Source of the DNA: Acholeplasmataceae bacterium
GTDB lineage: Bacteria > Bacillota_I > Bacilli_A > Acholeplasmatales > Acholeplasmataceae
Length of the DNA stretch: 27,119 nucleotides
Direction: 5' to 3'
Assembly: GCA_023264085.1 (NCBI GenBank)
Contig: JALQTF010000031.1
Coordinates: forward strand, 1 to 27,119
The notes beneath the pieces are model-generated. The model saw nothing but the letters and a program-made list of their open reading frames with translations, made no database searches and had not been told where the DNA came from. This document shows positions 24,284 through 27,119 of the stretch, piece after piece (position 1 is the stretch's first letter; each line of letters starts with the position of its first letter). The translations under genes and the position numbers were made by a program.

Positions 24284-24291
24284 TACATTTA
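24271..24291. promoter_or_regulatory. Tandem operator copy 1, candidate GntR-regulator site
   Basis: Same two-repeat site as at 23500-23520: AATACCTTTA, one base, AATACATTTA. It covers the -35 elements of both divergent promoters (gntR and kinase), so one bound regulator could close both. Confidence 0.72.
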
Positions 24292-24306
24292 TTTATGATT
24301 TATAAT
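24277..24306 (+). promoter_or_regulatory. Promoter of the sugar kinase gene
   Basis: TTTACA (24277-24282), an 18-base spacer and TATAAT (24301-24306). A second TATAAT at 24312-24317, with TG before it, may be an alternative -10. The -35 is embedded in the tandem operator. Confidence 0.65.
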
Positions 24307-24334
24307 TATGTTATAATAATAGAACGAGGTGAGT

Positions 24335-25231
24335 ATGCAATATTCATTAGCAATAGATGGTGGTGGAACTAAAACTGCAATGGTAATTGTAGATTCAACA
24401 CACACAATTATAAAAGAGGCCACTTATGGTCCTTCATCTCTTGATACGGTTGACATCAATCATCTAAAACGTTATCTTATAACTTTTTTAAAATCTTTTG
24501 AATATTCTTTTAGTGCTGTATATATTGGATTAGGCGGCATATTAAGTTCAGATGATAAAATACCCTTATTCAATTTAGTTAATGAAGTCATACCTAAAAA
24601 TGAAAACTGTCAAATCTATGTGGAAAATGATATTGATATTGCCTTTTTAGTTACTGATAATCCAGAATCATCAATGGTAAGTATCATAGGGACTGGAACT
24701 GTTTGTTATGGAAGACATCTTAATCGATCCCACAGAGCATCGGGATGGTCATTTTATGAAGGTGATGAAGGAAGTGCATATTATCTTGGCTTACAATCAG
24801 TCTTAGATTCAATTAAGGCCTTTGATTTTAGAAAAAAAGATACTGCTTTCTTAAAATTTATACGCAGAAAAATAGGGATACATAATGAGCATGATATTCT
24901 TTCAATAGTTAAAGATTTTCGTATGAAACGCACAGAAACAGCAGCACTTGCTAAATTTGTCACTTCATATGGACATTCTGATTCTGCTTCTAAAGAAATA
25001 CTCATTGAAGGAGCAAATAAAATTGTTGATGCTATGGAAGCCGTCTACAAGCGGCTAGGTTTCAAAAAAACTACATGTACAATCATTGGTAGTTTAGGTC
25101 ATGATCCAATTTACTTTAAATGCATAGAAAATATTATAAATAATAGAAAATTAGAGATTGTTCTCCAAATACCAAAATCAAAACCACATATACATGCTGC
25201 CAAATATATCTTAAAAAAAACGCAGAATTGA
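24335..25231 (+). CDS. BadF/BcrA-type sugar kinase, N-acetylglucosamine kinase-like
   Basis: ATP-dependent kinase of the ASKHA fold, 298 residues. The phosphate-1 loop is DGGGTKT (8-14); ENDID (97-101) holds the probable catalytic Asp; the second phosphate loop is IGTGT (118-122). GWSFYEGDEGSAYYLG (137-152) is close to the signature of bacterial and mammalian GlcNAc kinases and MurK. Members phosphorylate amino sugars or glucose-type sugars. GAGG is five bases from the ATG at 24335; a GTG at 24329 overlaps it and is less likely. It diverges from gntR and shares its operator, so it probably acts on the imported sugar. nagA and nagB are not in the window, so the exact sugar is open. Confidence 0.83.
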   Translation: MQYSLAIDGGGTKTAMVIVDSTHTIIKEATYGPSSLDTVDINHLKRYLITFLKSFEYSFSAVYIGLGGILSSDDKIPLFNLVNEVIPKNENCQIYVENDIDIAFLVTDNPESSMVSIIGTGTVCYGRHLNRSHRASGWSFYEGDEGSAYYLGLQSVLDSIKAFDFRKKDTAFLKFIRRKIGIHNEHDILSIVKDFRMKRTETAALAKFVTSYGHSDSASKEILIEGANKIVDAMEAVYKRLGFKKTTCTIIGSLGHDPIYFKCIENIINNRKLEIVLQIPKSKPHIHAAKYILKKTQN

Positions 25232-25243
25232 TCTGCGTTTTTT
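25213..25243. terminator. Bidirectional terminator between the kinase and manA
   Basis: CGCAGA and TCTGCG arms, five-base loop, with an A-tract before and six Ts after. The kinase TGA lies in the loop and the manA stop overlaps the T-tract. Confidence 0.92.
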
Positions 25244-26108
25244 AAATCAAAGTAACTTTAATATACTCAAAATTTCCTTTTAGATGATATTGAGAATTCG
25301 CTGAAATCATAAAAAAATCTCCAAATTTTGCTTGATATTCATTAACATATCCATTACCACTTGTAATCCCAATATAATCACCATAAGTATGTGAAATGAC
25401 TGAGTGTGTGTCTTTGTTTTTGAATACTTCAAAATCAAAATACTTTTTCTTATGATTTTTCAACACTTTATTGTCTGGTATATTCATGACTTCGATTGCT
25501 TCTTTTAGATGTAATTCACGTGTATATCCGTTATCATCTGTTCTATTGTAATCATAAAGTCGATATGTTATGTCTGAAGATTGAGAGACCTCTAATACTT
25601 GTGTATTTTTCAAAATCGCATGAACTGTACCAGCAGGAATATAGAAATAATCACCTTTTTTAATTTTATATCTTCTAAAAACTTGGTTCATATTATTAGA
25701 TTGAATTGCACTAATGAATTCATTCTTATTTTTGGCATTATGTCCTATAAGTATCTCTGCATCATCTGAAGCATCTAAGATATACCAACATTCTTCTTTA
25801 CCTAAGCTATTAAATTTATTTACATACTTGTCGTCTGGATGAACTTGTACAGATAAGTCTTCTTTAGCATCAATAATTTTCATTAATATAGGAAACTCAT
25901 TTAATTTATAGCCCCCAAATAAATCTCGCTCATTATGATAAAGTTCTCTTAATGTGATATGATTATCATTTATAAAGTTTGAATAAGATTGATGTCCAGA
26001 AATACCCCAAACTTCACCAATATTAATTAAGTCAGTTTGATAAATATGCTTTAGTTTAGTACCGCCCCATATTTTGCTGAGGAAGATGGGCTTCAATTTA
26101 TAAATCAT
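25242..26108 (-). CDS. manA: Mannose-6-phosphate isomerase, class I, short
   Basis: Interconverts mannose-6-phosphate and fructose-6-phosphate with a zinc ion. From the preferred ATG (26108, AGGTG five bases upstream) it has 288 residues. It starts MIYKLKPIFLSKIWGGTKL, the typical Firmicute ManA opening. Zinc ligands appear in LSVQVHPDDKY and KEECWYILDA, and in the IPAGTVHAI turn, followed by QVLEVSQSSDITYRLYDYNR with the conserved Arg. The frame is open nine codons upstream, but that would overlap the promoter. It converges on the kinase gene and probably feeds the locus product into glycolysis, though it could be a general enzyme. Confidence 0.93.
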   Translation of the reverse strand: MIYKLKPIFLSKIWGGTKLKHIYQTDLINIGEVWGISGHQSYSNFINDNHITLRELYHNERDLFGGYKLNEFPILMKIIDAKEDLSVQVHPDDKYVNKFNSLGKEECWYILDASDDAEILIGHNAKNKNEFISAIQSNNMNQVFRRYKIKKGDYFYIPAGTVHAILKNTQVLEVSQSSDITYRLYDYNRTDDNGYTRELHLKEAIEVMNIPDNKVLKNHKKKYFDFEVFKNKDTHSVISHTYGDYIGITSGNGYVNEYQAKFGDFFMISANSQYHLKGNFEYIKVTLI

Positions 26109-26125
26109 GATTTCACCTACTATAT

Positions 26126-26131
26126 ATTGTA
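26126..26131 (-). promoter_or_regulatory. Extended -10 promoter of manA
   Basis: TACAAT preceded by TGA (extended -10) about 18 bases before the manA start. No good -35 is visible 17 bases upstream, so the call rests on the extended -10. Confidence 0.45.
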
Positions 26132-26146
26132 TCATGCTTATTCACT

Positions 26147-26180
26147 ATAAAAGAAAAGTAGACATTTCTTCATGTCTACT
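26147..26180 (-). terminator. Terminator of the ATP synthase operon
   Basis: On the minus strand, AGTAGACAT and ATGTCTACT form a nine-pair stem with a six-base loop, followed by TTTTCTTTT. It lies about 20 bases after the DUF1146 stop. Confidence 0.88.
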
Positions 26181-26201
26181 ATGAACATAGTATTAATTCC
26201 G

Positions 26202-26408
26202 TTATATGAATTGCGATAATGATGCAATTCTCAGTATCATCTCACTTAGTACATGTGCAATCACAAGAGAAATAATGAAATATGCAGTTTTGATTTCCCA
26301 AAGCTTCATCTTTTCAAATTTATTTTCTATATGAAGCGCTTGTAAGATACGTAAATTAATAAAGAAAAAAACGAGCATGGATGTGATGTAAAGGATATAT
26401 TCAATCAT
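26202..26408 (-). CDS. DUF1146 small membrane protein (YwzB-like)
   Basis: 68 residues with two hydrophobic helices (about 4-24 and 43-62) separated by a charged loop FEKMKLWEIKTA. A small two-helix protein of this kind (DUF1146, ywzB in Bacillus) regularly follows atpC in Firmicutes; its role is unknown. The ATG overlaps the atpC TAA/TGA region in an ATGA layout, so it is part of the ATP synthase operon, and the operon terminator follows. Confidence 0.82.
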   Translation of the reverse strand: MIEYILYITSMLVFFFINLRILQALHIENKFEKMKLWEIKTAYFIISLVIAHVLSEMILRIASLSQFI

Positions 26409-26794
26409 AATTTCCCTGCTTTCGCATCCTTTAAATGATTAAATAAATCCCGTTCAAGTTTAGAAAAATCAACATTTTCTTCTTTTGCAAGTTGTTCTCT
26501 TTGATGTTTATCTTTTAATAACGCTTCTTTTGCAGTTTCAAGTGTATTAGAAACACTGATATCATATGCAGCAACTGTCAATAAATTATTAGAAAACTCT
26601 AAAAATCCCTGAAGCACATAACATATCGTTGTGTTGGATTCAGATTGCATACGAATATATCCTTCTTCAATCGATAAAAGGATAGGAATATGATCTTTTA
26701 AAATGGCAATCTCTCCGTCTTGATTGGTGATCACAACATAATCAACTTCTTGATGATATTGATCACCAAAGACAGACTTAATATCTACTTTCAA
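26405..26794 (-). CDS. atpC: F-type ATP synthase epsilon subunit
   Basis: Central-stalk subunit that links the F1 catalytic head to the rotor and can inhibit ATP hydrolysis. The 129-residue protein has the N-terminal beta sandwich (VDYVVITNQDGEIAILKDHIPILL, matching the usual GEIGILPGHAPLL pattern) and a C-terminal two-helix part (TLETAKEALLKDKH onward). It starts with TTG, supported by GGAG six bases upstream and by the adjacent TAA of the beta-subunit frame. A slightly short C-terminus is common in this group. Confidence 0.92.
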   Translation of the reverse strand: MKVDIKSVFGDQYHQEVDYVVITNQDGEIAILKDHIPILLSIEEGYIRMQSESNTTICYVLQGFLEFSNNLLTVAAYDISVSNTLETAKEALLKDKHQREQLAKEENVDFSKLERDLFNHLKDAKAGKL

Positions 26795-27119
26795 TTATGA
26801 CTCCGATTGAAGTTTTTTTGCTTTTTCGATAGCTTCATCAATGGTTCCAACCATTTGGAAAGCTTCTTCAGGTAAATCGTCATGTTTACCCTCAATAATT
26901 TCTTTAATTTTTTTAATAATCTCAAAACCAACTTCTTTTGCATCTCTCTCGATTGAATTAGAAATATCAGCAATTTCGCTAAACACATTGAGTGGTGAAA
27001 AATTATTTTCAAAAACTAAATCTGAATTGTGTAAATCAAACAGCTTTTTGAAGGCTTCCTTTCTCAAATTTTCGTTTTTAAAATCAGAAGATTTATATGT
27101 GTATATATCAAAATATTTG
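26795..27119 (-). CDS. atpD: ATP synthase beta C-terminus joined to unrelated in-frame sequence (cut by right edge)
   Basis: The last 38 or so residues, KEIIEGKHDDLPEEAF then QMVGTIDEAIEKAKKLQ, are the C-terminal tail of F-type ATP synthase beta, directly before atpC as expected. The same frame stays open upstream to the right edge. There the residues (DIYTYKSSDFKNENL, FDLHNSDLVFENNF, SEIADISNSIERDAKE) do not resemble the usual beta sequence before this tail, which should include the SQPF/SQNF, FTG and GFKEI segments. The change falls near 26910. This may be a chimeric assembly join at a contig end or a real gene fusion. The tail identity is firm; the status of the upstream part is not. Confidence 0.7.
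   Translation of the reverse strand, partial: KYFDIYTYKSSDFKNENLRKEAFKKLFDLHNSDLVFENNFSPLNVFSEIADISNSIERDAKEVGFEIIKKIKEIIEGKHDDLPEEAFQMVGTIDEAIEKAKKLQSES

Noticed and set aside
26791..27012. Separate 73-residue gene in the frame overlapping the beta tail
   Set aside because: It is Lys/Leu-rich translation of the shifted frame, has no family likeness, and overlaps a clear atpD tail.
1..27119. Insertion sequences, prophage genes, CRISPR arrays, tRNA or rRNA genes
   Set aside because: No transposase or integrase motifs, no regularly spaced repeats, and no tRNA- or rRNA-like stretches were seen.

Overview
The window is AT-rich DNA from a low-GC Gram-positive bacterium, most likely a walled or wall-less relative of the Mollicutes (Acholeplasma, Izemoplasma or Haloplasma type). 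The reasons are the base composition, strong AGGAGG-type ribosome sites, lipobox lipoproteins, the walJ-rlmH pair and atpC followed by a DUF1146 gene. TGA is a stop codon: many genes end in TGA inside ATGA or GTGA overlaps with the next gene, and tryptophan is TGG. The code is therefore standard, unlike Mycoplasma. The genus cannot be fixed from the sequence alone.

Region 1 (1-5622, minus strand) is an aromatic amino acid operon. In transcription order it is DAHP synthase, prephenate dehydrogenase, aroB, aroA, chorismate mutase, aroE and aroC, with aroC cut by the left edge. Every junction overlaps. Upstream of it lies a 220-base leader with a sigma-A type promoter, a 13-codon leader peptide containing four Tyr codons near its end, and mutually exclusive hairpins ending in an intrinsic terminator. 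This reads as a ribosome-controlled tyrosine attenuator and is one of the two most interesting items here.

Region 2 (5633-12720) is housekeeping: rlmH and a WalJ-type metallo-hydrolase (minus), a very large PrsA/PpiC-like lipoprotein (plus), yhaM and cca (minus), and a YigZ/IMPACT protein (plus). Bidirectional terminators separate convergent genes.

Region 3 (12719-26108) is a carbohydrate locus. A GntR/UTRA regulator and a BadF-type sugar kinase diverge from one control region. Downstream on the minus strand come a lipoprotein and a cytoplasmic member of the same DUF4185/DUF5005-like beta-propeller family, an ABC importer without its ATPase (permease, binding protein, permease), a lipoprotein with a C-terminal membrane anchor, a YesL/DUF624 membrane protein, a long mannose-6-phosphate isomerase-like protein and an SGNH/GDSL hydrolase. 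A conventional manA lies next to the kinase. A tandem 10-mer motif sits at the -35 region of three promoters (gntR, kinase, propeller operon), a CcpA cre-like site lies just downstream of the propeller promoter, and a separate palindrome lies in the spacer of an internal promoter. The likely flow is: surface cleavage of a glycan, import, intracellular cleavage by the cytosolic paralogue, then phosphorylation and isomerisation. The sugar is unknown; the isomerases suggest mannose and the kinase family suggests an amino sugar.

Region 4 (26157-27119, minus strand) is the end of an ATP synthase operon: the atpD 3' end, atpC, a DUF1146 gene and a terminator. Only about the last 38 codons at the right edge match ATP synthase beta. 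The sequence in frame upstream does not, so this is either an assembly chimera or a real rearrangement.
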